A DNA stretch of 38,620 nt, taken from contig LCPX01000002.1 in the NCBI GenBank assembly GCA_001003855.1, forward strand, positions 1 through 38,620. Direction: 5' to 3'. Below the pieces are notes generated by a model, which was given only the letters and a program-made list of their open reading frames with translations, did no database searches and had not been told where the DNA came from. Position numbers and translations under genes: made by a program. Positions 31,787 through 38,200 of this stretch are shown here, in pieces (positions within the stretch are counted from its first letter, which is position 1; each line of letters opens with the position of its first letter). The stretch comes from Candidatus Moranbacteria bacterium GW2011_GWE1_49_15 (GTDB taxonomy: Bacteria > Patescibacteriota > Minisyncoccia > Moranbacterales > GWC2-37-73).

Positions 31787-31858
31787 GCCACCCTAGCTCA
31801 ACGGTAGAGCTACTGTTTTGTAAACAGTGGGTTATCGGTTCAAATCCGGTGGGTGGCT
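31787..31858 (+). tRNA. tRNA-Thr (UGU)
   Basis: Acceptor GCCACCC pairs with GGGTGGC; the anticodon loop TTTGTAA in an ACTGT/ACAGT stem gives UGU; T arm ATCGG-TTCAAAT-CCGGT. The discriminator is U and CCA is not encoded. Confidence 0.95.
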
Positions 31859-31885
31859 CAGGTTTTTTTAAATCCCTTCCTTGTC

Positions 31886-31915
31886 GATTTTTCAAATAAC
31901 AAAATTTGAAAAATC
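31886..31915. other. Perfect 12-bp hairpin in the tRNA spacer
   Basis: GATTTTTCAAAT (31886-31897) and ATTTGAAAAATC (31904-31915) flank a six-base loop. No T run follows. It lies just before the first 82-nt structured repeat. Confidence 0.7.
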
Positions 31916-31917
31916 AT

Positions 31918-31999
31918 TGGGAAAGGGGTCGGGAAAACGGAAGTTTTCCCGGGGTGGAAATATTAAAACCGCAAGGTTTTAAAGAGTGCTATGCACGAC
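31918..31999 (+). repeat. 82-nt structured repeat, copy 1, directly before tRNA-Tyr
   Basis: It folds as three hairpins in series: GGGAAAAC/GTTTTCCC with a GGAA loop (31931-31950), TTAAAACC/GGTTTTAA with a GCAA tetraloop (31963-31982), and GTGC/GCAC with a TAT loop (31986-31996). Copy 2 at 32228-32309 differs at six positions. Two of these, T to C and A to G in the last stem, preserve pairing. The copy ends four bases before the tRNA-Tyr gene. Confidence 0.85.
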
Positions 32000-32003
32000 A
32001 AAT

Positions 32004-32086
32004 GGGTAGTTGGCGGAGTGGTCAATCGCAGCTGACTGTAAATCAGCCGACTTCGGTCTTCGGGGGTTCGAATCCCTCACTGCCCA
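32004..32086 (+). tRNA. tRNA-Tyr (GUA)
   Basis: Acceptor GGGTAGT pairs with ACTGCCC (one G-U); anticodon loop CTGTAAA gives GUA; a long variable arm with a TTCG-type loop marks the class II form; T loop TTCGAAT. Discriminator A, no encoded CCA. Confidence 0.96.
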
Positions 32087-32103
32087 CATGGTACGAAGTA
32101 CCT

Positions 32104-32220
32104 TATGAGATGTAAATGGGATGAGAAGTTTATGCCCTGAAAGGGATTCGAAGGGTGCGCCCGGGAAAAGCGAACAGCTTTACTTTTTCAGCACCCAGGT
32201 CCGAAGGAGAATCCCTCACT
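32104..32220 (+). repeat. tRNA-matched hairpin element A, downstream of tRNA-Tyr
   Basis: It starts with ATGAGATGTA (shared with element B). At 32142-32152 it carries AGGGATTCGAA, the exact reverse complement of the tRNA-Tyr T-loop region, and at its 3' end GAATCCCTCACT (32209-32220), a direct copy of the tRNA-Tyr 3' part. The two ends pair with each other. Inside, GGGTGC pairs with GCACCC, where element B has GGGCGC with GCGCCC, a compensatory change. The core is about 85% identical to element B by eye. Confidence 0.8.
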
Positions 32221-32227
32221 ACCCCGG

Positions 32228-32309
32228 TGGGAAAGGGGTCGGGAAAACGGGAGTTTTTACGGGGTGGAAATATTAAAACCGCAAGGTTTTAAGGAGCGCT
32301 ATGCGCGAC
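32228..32309 (+). repeat. 82-nt structured repeat, copy 2, directly before tRNA-Thr (GGU)
   Basis: Same length and order of hairpins as copy 1, about 93% identical. The last stem is GCGC/GCGC around TAT instead of GTGC/GCAC. The first stem is weaker here. It abuts tRNA-Thr with no base between. Confidence 0.85.
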
Positions 32310-32382
32310 GCCGTTGTAGCTCAGTTGGTAGAGCGTATCCATGGTAAGGATAAGGTCCGCGGTTCAATCCCGCGCAACGGCT
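32310..32382 (+). tRNA. tRNA-Thr (GGU)
   Basis: Acceptor GCCGTTG/CAACGGC; anticodon loop ATGGTAA in a TATCC/GGATA stem gives GGU; T arm CGCGG-TTCAATC-CCGCG. Discriminator U, no encoded CCA. Second threonine tRNA of the cluster. Confidence 0.96.
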
Positions 32383-32472
32383 CAGGTAATCCGGAAATCG
32401 GCAACCGGCAACCAGTGTAATCAATAATGGGTAACCAAATCATTCAAAAATATGGGACACATCAAGGACACA

Positions 32473-32613
32473 ATGGCGAAGATGCGATGCTCTGAATGCA
32501 AGGAAATCAATTACTATTCTTCACGCAACAAGAAGAAGGTAAAGGAGAAACTTGAGATGAACAAGTATTGCAAGAGATGCCAGAAGCACACGCTTCATAA
32601 GGAAATGAAATAG
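32473..32613 (+). CDS. rpmG: Ribosomal protein bL33
   Basis: A 46-residue bL33: MAKMRCSECKEINYYSS, NKKKVKEKLEMNKYCKRC and QKHTLHKEMK. The two CxxC pairs (CSEC and CKRC) mark the zinc-binding type. I chose the ATG at 32473 because AAGGA lies four bases upstream and the length fits short CPR-type bL33; an in-frame ATG at 32452 would add seven residues. The gene lies between tRNA-Thr and tRNA-Trp, a context in which rpmG often occurs, but the usual downstream secE and nusG are absent. Confidence 0.93.
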   Translation: MAKMRCSECKEINYYSSRNKKKVKEKLEMNKYCKRCQKHTLHKEMK

Positions 32614-32649
32614 TCCAAAGGGGCGGGCTTTGCCCGTCTCTTTAAAATT

Positions 32650-32720
32650 GCGGGCATCGTATAGTGGTAATACGGCGGTCTCCAAAACCGTTAACGTGGG
32701 TTCGATTCCTACTGCCCGTG
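32650..32720 (+). tRNA. tRNA-Trp (CCA)
   Basis: Acceptor GCGGGCA/TGCCCGT (terminal G-U); anticodon loop CTCCAAA gives CCA; T loop TTCGATT; discriminator G as expected for tryptophan. No encoded CCA end. Confidence 0.94.
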
Positions 32721-32725
32721 CATTA

Positions 32726-32766
32726 TTCAAAAAGCATACCCCTTTATGATGGGTATGCTTTTTGAA
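32726..32766 (+). terminator. Intrinsic terminator after tRNA-Trp
   Basis: A perfect 16-bp stem (core AGCATACCC/GGGTATGCT) flanked by A and T runs. It should end the tRNA-rpmG transcript. Confidence 0.9.
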
Positions 32767-32772
32767 CATGTC

Positions 32773-32868
32773 ATGAGATGTAGAGGGAATCGAAGGGCGC
32801 GCCCGGAAAAAGTGAACAATTTCACTTTTTCAGCGCCCAGGTCCGGAGGAGATTCCTACTGCCCGTGC
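32773..32868 (+). repeat. tRNA-matched hairpin element B, downstream of tRNA-Trp
   Basis: It begins ATGAGATGTA, then GGAATCGAA (about 32786-32794), the reverse complement of the tRNA-Trp T-loop region, and ends with an 18-base perfect copy of the tRNA-Trp 3' end (32851-32868, original at 32704-32721). Inside, GGGCGC (32795-32800) pairs with GCGCCC (32833-32838), and an 11-bp inner hairpin has arms GAAAAAGTGAA and TTCACTTTTTC. The core matches element A. Confidence 0.85.
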
Positions 32869-32877
32869 AAATGAAAT

Positions 32878-32907
32878 AAAAGACGCCTCCATGGCGTCTT
32901 TTATTTT
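32878..32907. terminator. Terminator-like hairpin after element B
   Basis: AAAAGACGCC pairs with GGCGTCTTTT over TCCAT, followed by a T-rich run. It repeats the order seen at tRNA-Trp: tRNA 3' end, then terminator hairpin. Confidence 0.8.
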
Positions 32908-32923
32908 ATTTTATTTTGTCTAA

Positions 32924-33022
32924 GTAGGAATCGAGCGTATATGGATGCGAGCGAGCATTCAGCGCTGCCCAGGGCAAGGAGTTTTCAGCAGAAAACGACG
33001 CGTATAATTCCTACTACCGTGC
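32924..33022 (+). repeat. Third tRNA-matched element C
   Basis: It begins GTAGGAATCGA (32924-32934), the reverse complement of the tRNA-Trp T-arm region, and ends with ATTCCTACTACCGTGC (33007-33022), a diverged copy of the tRNA-Trp 3' end. The interior differs from elements A and B but is also structured: GTTTTC/GAAAAC with a four-base loop and GCCC/GGGC. Another A/T-flanked hairpin follows at 33031. Confidence 0.75.
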
Positions 33023-33030
33023 AAAATAAC

Positions 33031-33060
33031 AAAAGCGCTTTTGAAAAGGAGTGCTTTTTT
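33031..33060. terminator. Terminator-like hairpin after element C
   Basis: AAAAGC pairs with GCTTTT around a smaller CTTT/AAAG stem, with a T run on the plus strand and an A run that could serve the minus-strand gene ending at 33083. Confidence 0.6.
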
Positions 33061-33082
33061 CGGTTTTGAAGAATAATTTTAA

Positions 33083-33478
33083 CTAGCGATCGGTCTTTTT
33101 GGCTTTTTTGGCGATGCGGGAAGCGTCTTCGGCGAGTTCTTTTTTAGCAGCGATGGCTAATTTACTCATGGATTTCCAGTGTTTTTTGAGATCGGCGGCC
33201 AGGGCGTCGATTTCCGGTTGGCTGGCTTTTTTACTTTTCTTGTATTCTTTGGAGACGGTGTCAATAATGGCTAGATAGACCGGCTCTGTTATTTCGCGGG
33301 CTTTTTCCAATTTCTCTACGACCTCACCTTTCATTTTAATGGCCCAGGCCTTGGCATGTCGTTGATGTTTTTTTCCTTTTGGTCCGAAGAAAAAATAGGC
33401 AGTGGCTGCGAGTCCGGCCAGGCTGGCGCCGGCGACGGCCAACTTGATAGCTTTGGTTCTGTTGATTTTTTTAGGCAT
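33083..33478 (-). CDS. Small YtxH-like membrane protein
   Basis: A 131-residue protein. A basic N-terminal stretch is followed by one membrane helix (LAVAGASLAGLAATAYFFFG, about 13-32) rich in Gly and Ala, and then a long charged helical region to the end. This resembles YtxH/gas-vesicle-accessory-like envelope proteins, but similarity is one of pattern and not a firm family call. The downstream third is Lys/Ala-rich. It is 26 bases from the next minus-strand gene, which also codes for a one-helix protein, so the two may be co-transcribed. Confidence 0.7.
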   Translation of the reverse strand: MPKKINRTKAIKLAVAGASLAGLAATAYFFFGPKGKKHQRHAKAWAIKMKGEVVEKLEKAREITEPVYLAIIDTVSKEYKKSKKASQPEIDALAADLKKHWKSMSKLAIAAKKELAEDASRIAKKAKKTDR

Positions 33479-33504
33479 AAGTTTCGGCTTAAAATTATTA
33501 TTTA

Positions 33505-33783
33505 TTAATTATTTTTTTTCAGTATTTTTTCTTTAGCGCGTTTTCTTCCGCGCGATGGTGGAAAAAACAAACGAAAAAGCATGTTATCCTCCAATCTTTC
33601 CTTAAGCTCCAAAACAAACTCTTCCGACTCCTTGAAATGATCCTGTAGTTTTTCGGAAATTTGATAGAGATTCCGGCCCGCTTTAATGAAATAATATAAA
33701 ACTATCGAAAGCAAAATAGCCAGCACCACGGTTGCGATTGAAGATATAAAGAAAAAAATATCAGCTTTCATGATTGTTGACAT
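33505..33783 (-). CDS. Small membrane protein with cytoplasmic coiled coil
   Basis: About 92 residues from the ATG at 33783. One membrane helix (FFFISSIATVVLAILLSIVLYYF, about 8-30) is followed by YQISEKLQDHFKESEEFVLELKERLEDNMLFRLFF, a probable coiled coil, and a basic tail. An ATG at 33861 would add 26 polar residues; I prefer 33783 because the helix then lies near the start, but no Shine-Dalgarno supports either. No family is recognised. Confidence 0.6.
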   Translation of the reverse strand: MSTIMKADIFFFISSIATVVLAILLSIVLYYFIKAGRNLYQISEKLQDHFKESEEFVLELKERLEDNMLFRLFFPPSRGRKRAKEKILKKNN

Positions 33784-33861
33784 GTTTATATGTGTTTCGC
33801 CAAAAGCCTCTTGGACAGAGTCTGATGGCTGGGTGATTTTTTTAGCCAGATGATCTTGCAT

Positions 33862-34099
33862 CCTTTCAGAAAAACGTCCCTTTCAGTTTTTGTCATACTG
33901 GCTTTTTTAAGTAATTGCAGTTTCTCTTGATAATACACTACCTGGAAGTTTATATTCCAATAGTTTTTCTCTGCAAGAATACGATGTTCCGAGTTTGTTG
34001 CATTAAGGAGTTAGCGCACTTAGGTTGGCTTCAATAATATCCCAATTTTCAAGTATATTTGTCCGAATGTCATTTAGCGCTTCGTGCAGATAAAACAAG
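33862..34099. other. Intergenic region with no convincing gene
   Basis: The region separates two divergently read small genes. A minus-strand frame at about 34003-34095 reads HEALNDIRTNILENWDIIEANLSALTP, which looks protein-like, but upstream it runs into the terminator hairpin and then into the antisense of the oxidoreductase gene. It may be a gene remnant. Confidence 0.4.
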
Positions 34100-34126
34100 A
34101 AAAAACATCCAATCGGGTGCTTTTTT
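34100..34126. terminator. Probable terminator hairpin
   Basis: CATCC pairs with GGGTG over AATC, flanked by A and T runs. Confidence 0.55.
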
Positions 34127-34152
34127 GTTTTTGATATCGATTGTGGTAAAAT
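34125..34152 (+). promoter_or_regulatory. Extended -10 promoter for the flavin oxidoreductase
   Basis: TGGTAAAAT is an extended -10 (core 34147-34152); TTGTTT lies 16 bases upstream as a weak -35. The leader would be about 18 to 36 nt. Confidence 0.55.
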
Positions 34153-34176
34153 AAAATCACTTGAAAAAAACTTCAT

Positions 34177-35559
34177 ATGCAAAACAAAAACAAAATGAAA
34201 AAAATAATATCGATAGGATGCGGCGGCGCGGGGATGTTCTCGGCAATCGTCGCGACCCAGCTTAAAAAAGGGGAATTCGAAGCGATCGTGCTTTCGGATG
34301 AGAAGGATATCTATTGCCGTTGTACGACGCCGTATATCGTGACGGGCGAAGCCCAGCTTTGCGACGCGATCCAGCCGGAAAGCATGATCGAGAGTTACGG
34401 GCCGAAGATCGTGCATGAGAAGGCGATCGGCATCAACACCAAAAGGAAACACGTCCTGACCAAGGAAGGGCGCATCCATAAATATGATTATCTGGTCATC
34501 GCCACGGGTGCTTCCCCGTTCATTCCGCAAATCAAGGGAATGGATTCAAAAAACGTCTTCACTGTCAGGAACAGCCACGACATGGAATGTATCCAAGCTC
34601 GCCTAGGAAAAGCCAAGAGCGCGGTCGTGGTTGGGGCGGGGGTGATCGGCATGGAGATGGCCGGAGCGCTCAAGGCCAAGGGATTGGAAGTCAGCCTTGT
34701 CGAATACGCGCCGGGAATTTCCTCCGGAATCACCGATAAGGAATTCGCCAAAAAGATAATTTCGCATCTGGAAGGAAACGGAATCAAGATGAGATTCCGG
34801 AGCAAGGTCGTGGAAATAAACGACGCGCCGAGAAAAAAGAAAGAAATAATAATCAAAAAAGGCAGGCAAAGCGAAAAGATCGTCGCCGATCTGGTGATCG
34901 TGGCGGCGGGAGTGCGTCCCAATCTGGAGGTCATCAGCGGAACGAAGATAAAAGCCAACCAATTCGGGATACTGGTGGACGAAAAGATGAGGACGAATAT
35001 AAAGGACGTTTATGCTTGCGGGGATTGCTGCGTGCCGCTTTCGGCGGTGACGGGGAAAAACGAACCGAGCTCTTTGGCTTCAAGCGCGATCCAGCAATCC
35101 AAGATCGTCGGATACCAGATGGCGGGATTTCCGATCAAATACGCGGGTTCCACGGGAGCTTTCGCTTTCCAGACGCTTGGCAGGGAATATGCGGCGGCTG
35201 GACTTAATGAAGACGAAGCGCGCAGGAAATTCAGGTGGGTCGTCGTCGGGCGCGCCCAAACCACGGACGTATACAAGGATTTGGAAAGGAACAAGCCCTT
35301 GGACGTGAAGCTGATTTTCGCGGGACCTAAAATGAGGTTGGTCGGCTACGAAGGTTTCGGAAACGGGGTGATCGCTTCGGCGGAAGTCGCCAGTTTCGCG
35401 ATCGGACTTCGCCTCAACATCTTGAAAGTCTTGAAATTCAACTACATCGCGCATCCGAGCCTGACCCCTTGGCCTTTCATGAACCCGATCATCATGGCGA
35501 CCGAGGACGCGATGGGGAGTTTGATGAAAAAATTCAAAGAGTTTTTCGGGAAAAAATAA
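34177..35559 (+). CDS. FAD/NAD(P)-dependent disulfide oxidoreductase (NADH oxidase/CoA-disulfide reductase family)
   Basis: A protein of 460 residues (454 if the ATG at 34195 is used, which would put the first Rossmann strand at the start). The FAD site is KKIISIGCGGAGMFSAIVA; the single active-site cysteine region is YCRCTTPYIVTGE, similar to the redox cysteine of CoA-disulfide reductases and NADH oxidases; YLVIATGASPFIP closes the FAD domain. The NAD site is VVVGAGVIGMEMAGAL, and VYACGDCC is the second FAD contact. The C-terminal dimerisation domain follows. It should use NAD(P)H to reduce a disulfide, oxygen or sulfur species. It stands alone with its own promoter and terminator. Confidence 0.9.
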   Translation: MQNKNKMKKIISIGCGGAGMFSAIVATQLKKGEFEAIVLSDEKDIYCRCTTPYIVTGEAQLCDAIQPESMIESYGPKIVHEKAIGINTKRKHVLTKEGRIHKYDYLVIATGASPFIPQIKGMDSKNVFTVRNSHDMECIQARLGKAKSAVVVGAGVIGMEMAGALKAKGLEVSLVEYAPGISSGITDKEFAKKIISHLEGNGIKMRFRSKVVEINDAPRKKKEIIIKKGRQSEKIVADLVIVAAGVRPNLEVISGTKIKANQFGILVDEKMRTNIKDVYACGDCCVPLSAVTGKNEPSSLASSAIQQSKIVGYQMAGFPIKYAGSTGAFAFQTLGREYAAAGLNEDEARRKFRWVVVGRAQTTDVYKDLERNKPLDVKLIFAGPKMRLVGYEGFGNGVIASAEVASFAIGLRLNILKVLKFNYIAHPSLTPWPFMNPIIMATEDAMGSLMKKFKEFFGKK

Positions 35560-35582
35560 TAATATTTTTCAAAGCAGATTTT

Positions 35583-35607
35583 CAAAACACCCCCTACGGG
35601 TGTTTTG
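35583..35607. terminator. Intrinsic terminator after the oxidoreductase
   Basis: CAAAACACCC pairs with GGGTGTTTTG over CCTAC. Confidence 0.8.
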
Positions 35608-35682
35608 TTGGTAATAAGGGAAATATACGAACTTTGCCGGTGTATTAAAATCATAGGCTTAAGTCGCAACTTAATCTCATGT

Positions 35683-35982
35683 ATGTTTGGAATAATAAGA
35701 ACATTGGTAAATATAGTTTTCGGGGTGATCGAATTTCTATTATTGCTCCGTTTCGTATTCAAGTTTTTTGTCGTTAATCCCGGTACCCCTTTCGTTGCTT
35801 GGATTTATGGTACGACGGCGCCACTGGTCAGTCCATTCGCAGGAATCCTTCCGGACCTTAAATTGGGAGGATTCGTGGTCGATTTTGCGACACTGGCCTC
35901 ACTGATCGTTTACGCTTTCGTGAGTTATCTGATTTTGCAATTGTTTTCCCATATAGGCCCTAGGTGGCATAGGGATTCATGA
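35683..35982 (+). CDS. YggT-family small membrane protein
   Basis: About 99 residues from the ATG at 35683. The pattern IVFGVIEFLLLLRFVFKFFVVNPGTPFVAWIYGTTAPLVSPFAGILPDL is that of the YggT family: a first helix, a conserved proline-containing stretch before the second, and a last helix (FATLASLIVYAFVSYLILQLF). YggT proteins are short envelope proteins of poorly known role, linked in some bacteria to osmotic stress. An upstream in-frame ATG at 35605 would add 26 residues that overlap the terminator of the previous gene, so it is rejected. It begins a run of tiny membrane protein genes. Confidence 0.85.
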   Translation: MFGIIRTLVNIVFGVIEFLLLLRFVFKFFVVNPGTPFVAWIYGTTAPLVSPFAGILPDLKLGGFVVDFATLASLIVYAFVSYLILQLFSHIGPRWHRDS

Positions 35983-36027
35983 ATACCGCCTAGATTCATT
36001 TAAGTTAATTTATTTAATAACAAACAT

Positions 36028-36177
36028 ATGTTGTGGACAATAGCCGTAATATTATTCGTACTTTGGCTCTTGGGATTCATAACGGCGAGCACTTTCGGCG
36101 GATGGATCCATGTGTTGCTGGTCATAGCTCTCGTGGTAATCGTAATACAACTTCTCCAAGGTAGGAAAATTTTGTAG
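36028..36177 (+). CDS. Lmo0937-type small membrane protein
   Basis: A 49-residue protein made of two membrane helices: MLWTIAVILFVLWLLGFIT and WIHVLLVIALVVIVIQLL, joined by ASTFGG and closed by QGRK. The layout (MLWTI start, GG turn, IHVLLVIA, QGR end) is that of the widespread Lmo0937 family, short proteins often expressed under stress. It lies 45 bases after the YggT-like gene, with a terminator following. Confidence 0.88.
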   Translation: MLWTIAVILFVLWLLGFITASTFGGWIHVLLVIALVVIVIQLLQGRKIL

Positions 36178-36196
36178 TGCCATCATTAATGATAAG

Positions 36197-36224
36197 AAGA
36201 CACCTTTTTCGAGGTGTTTTTTTT
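36197..36224 (+). terminator. Intrinsic terminator
   Basis: ACACCT pairs with AGGTGT over TTTTCG, followed by eight T bases. Confidence 0.85.
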
Positions 36225-36305
36225 GTTTAGCTTTTAAGTGGAGACAGGCATCGAAGGAAACAGTTTTGCTGTTGTAATATAAACATTAATCATTCAGGCA
36301 AAAAT

Positions 36306-36374
36306 ATGCCGTATAAAAACATAGAGGAACATATAAAAGACGCGAAATCCGGCAAGTGGAAGAAGAGGGAGTGA
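36306..36374 (+). CDS. Possible 22-residue peptide
   Basis: MPYKNIEEHIKDAKSGKWKK plus two residues. The amphipathic pattern (IEEHIKDAKSGKW) looks protein-like, but no Shine-Dalgarno is seen and the length gives no statistical support. It may be a remnant of a longer gene. Confidence 0.3.
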   Translation: MPYKNIEEHIKDAKSGKWKKRE

Positions 36375-36427
36375 GGACGTTTTCGTATGTTCCGATTCCT
36401 GATAATTTCTTAACCTAGCTTAATCAT

Positions 36428-36757
36428 ATGGAATTCTTAATAACCTGGTTGGTGTCCGCGGTGGTCATCCTGCTGCTGTCCTATCTTTTGCCGGGAATCA
36501 CCGTCGCTGGATTCGTCAGCGCCCTGCTGGTAGCCTTGGTTTGGGGTCTGCTTAACGCATTCATAAAGCCGATCCTGCTGGTTTTGACGCTGCCCATCAA
36601 CATACTGACCCTGGGTCTTTTTACCTTCATTCTCAACGCGCTCCTGGTCATGTTGGTAGCGGCTGTCGTTCCTGGATTCCGGGTCGCTAATTTTTGGTGG
36701 GCCCTGCTCTTCAGTGTCCTCTTGTCGTTGGTCATGTTCCTGGTTTCAAAGTATTGA
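36428..36757 (+). CDS. Phage holin 4 family membrane protein (PF04020 type)
   Basis: A 109-residue protein of four membrane helices: about 2-24, 28-50, 55-78 and 87-107. The signature is LLPGITVAGFVSALLVALVWGLLNAFIKPILLVLTLPINILTLGLFTFILNALLVMLVA, with the central asparagine and the Pro-Ile-Asn turn that recur in the mycobacterial four-helix holin superfamily (also called YvlD-like). In bacteria these are chromosomal envelope proteins, sometimes stress-induced; the holin name is historical. A terminator follows 24 bases on. Confidence 0.9.
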   Translation: MEFLITWLVSAVVILLLSYLLPGITVAGFVSALLVALVWGLLNAFIKPILLVLTLPINILTLGLFTFILNALLVMLVAAVVPGFRVANFWWALLFSVLLSLVMFLVSKY

Positions 36758-36780
36758 AAAAAAGGGGCATCTTTGGCGCA

Positions 36781-36808
36781 GGCGCACCGTGCGAACGGTG
36801 CGCCTTTT
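36781..36808 (+). terminator. Intrinsic terminator after the holin-like gene
   Basis: GGCGCACCGT pairs perfectly with ACGGTGCGCC over GCGA, followed by TTTT. Confidence 0.9.
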
Positions 36809-36923
36809 GTTTTTGCTTCGCATAGCTGTTTAACGGAACCGATCCTTAAGCGATCTGAATAAAGAAATAAAAACGGAAAGCAATAAAGATGAAACCAAGC
36901 AGGAAAAATAATTTTCGATAATA

Positions 36924-36953
36924 AAAAAACACACCCTTGCGGGTGCGTTTTTT
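36924..36953. terminator. Intrinsic terminator for the DEAD-box helicase gene
   Basis: CACCC pairs with GGGTG over TTGC, flanked by A and T runs; on the minus strand it follows the helicase stop. Confidence 0.85.
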
Positions 36954-36964
36954 GAAACCAAGAT

Positions 36965-38200
36965 TTATCCGACGAATGTCAGGGCGACTCCGGTCTTGCC
37001 GGCGCGTCCGGTCCTTCCGATACGGTGGATGTAATCCTCGAAGGTCGCAGGGACATCGAAGTTGATCACATGCGAAACGTTCGGGATGTCGAGTCCTCTG
37101 GAAGCGACGTCGGTCGCGACCAGGATCTGGACTATATTCTCCTTGAAAAGTTTCAAGGCTTTCTGTCTTTTGGCGTGGGATTTGTCTCCATGGATGGATT
37201 CGGCCTTGAAGCCCTTGTGGTGCAAGGCCTTGGAAAGCTTCTCCGCTCCGTGTTTGGTCCTGGAAAACACCAAGACTTTTTGGAAGTGGGTTTGCGCCAA
37301 AAGGTTATGCAACACTTCGATCTTATCCTGACCGCGATCGATGCGGACGACGTCCTGGTCGACTTGCGCGGAAGTATCCCTCTTTCTGATGGAAATCTTT
37401 TCGGGATTATTCAAGAACTCGCCGGTAAGCCTTTCGATTTCAGGCGCAAGCGTAGCGGAGAAAAGCAAAGTCTGCCTTTTCGGTGAAACGAGCGAGAGTA
37501 GATAGCGGACATCCGGGATGAATCCCATGTCGAGCATCTGGTCGGCCTCGTCCAGAACTACGTTGGCGAAACGGTCGAGGATCAGTCTCTTTCTTTGGAT
37601 AAGATCCTTGAGTCTTCCTGGCGTTCCGATCACGACGTTGTGCCTTGAACGCAATTTGTCGATCTGCGGGCGGATATTGGCTCCGCCGACGACTACTACC
37701 GAGTTAATGTGAAGTCCCTTGGAGAAAGCCACGAACTCGTCCTGGATCTGGATGGCCAATTCGCGCGTAGGCACGACGACCAGCAGTTTCTCATGCGGGT
37801 TGCGAAGGATCTTGTCGATCATAGGCACCAAGAACGCTCCGGTCTTTCCGGTTCCGGTGTTGGCCAGGCCGATCACGTCTTTTCCTTCCATGATCAAGGG
37901 AATGGTTTTTTCCTGGATCTCGGTCGGGGTTTCGAAACCTCGCTGGGCGATTATGGTTTTGAGGCGTTGGTCGATCGGGAATTCGGGGAAAAGGGTCTTG
38001 GCGATATATTTATCCTCCGCTACCGGTCCGGCCGACTTGTTGATGAACTTGTTGATGTCGATCGCGTTTCCGGTGAACCTTCCTCTTCCTCCGCTTCTTC
38101 CGCGGTTGAAGGTGTTGCTCCTGCCTCCTTGGTAACCGGATCCCGGTCCTCTTCTTTTGGGACCGCGTGGCCCGTTCGGTTTGAAATTCCTGCTTTGCAT
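36965..38200 (-). CDS. DEAD-box ATP-dependent RNA helicase
   Basis: About 411 residues from the ATG at 38200. The N-terminal 45 residues are rich in Arg, Gly and Asn (RGPKRRGPGSGYQGG), an RNA-binding type stretch that is unusual at this end. Motifs in order: Q motif GFETPTEIQ (about 88-96), Walker A ANTGTGKT (113-120), PTRELA, GTPGR, VLDEADQML, SAT, then domain 2 with LVFSRTKHGAEKL, VATDVASRGLDIP and HRIGRTGRAGKTG. It unwinds short RNA helices, as in ribosome assembly and cold adaptation. It is short at the C terminus, ending soon after motif VI. An ATG at 38236 is possible but gives a less typical start. A leader of 200 bases or more lies upstream. Confidence 0.92.
   Translation of the reverse strand: MQSRNFKPNGPRGPKRRGPGSGYQGGRSNTFNRGRSGGRGRFTGNAIDINKFINKSAGPVAEDKYIAKTLFPEFPIDQRLKTIIAQRGFETPTEIQEKTIPLIMEGKDVIGLANTGTGKTGAFLVPMIDKILRNPHEKLLVVVPTRELAIQIQDEFVAFSKGLHINSVVVVGGANIRPQIDKLRSRHNVVIGTPGRLKDLIQRKRLILDRFANVVLDEADQMLDMGFIPDVRYLLSLVSPKRQTLLFSATLAPEIERLTGEFLNNPEKISIRKRDTSAQVDQDVVRIDRGQDKIEVLHNLLAQTHFQKVLVFSRTKHGAEKLSKALHHKGFKAESIHGDKSHAKRQKALKLFKENIVQILVATDVASRGLDIPNVSHVINFDVPATFEDYIHRIGRTGRAGKTGVALTFVG

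Noticed and set aside
31906..32115. 69-residue reading in the tRNA cluster
   Set aside because: It runs through a structured repeat and tRNA-Tyr.
32104..33022. CRISPR array or tRNA pseudogenes as explanation of the tRNA-cluster repeats
   Set aside because: There are no regular repeat-spacer units. The copies contain only the tRNA 3' part, without D or anticodon arms.
34003..34530. 175-residue minus-strand reading
   Set aside because: Most of it is antisense to the oxidoreductase. Only the last 28 residues look protein-like, so at best it is a remnant.
36428..36757. Prophage because of a holin-like gene
   Set aside because: This family is common on chromosomes and no other phage gene is nearby.
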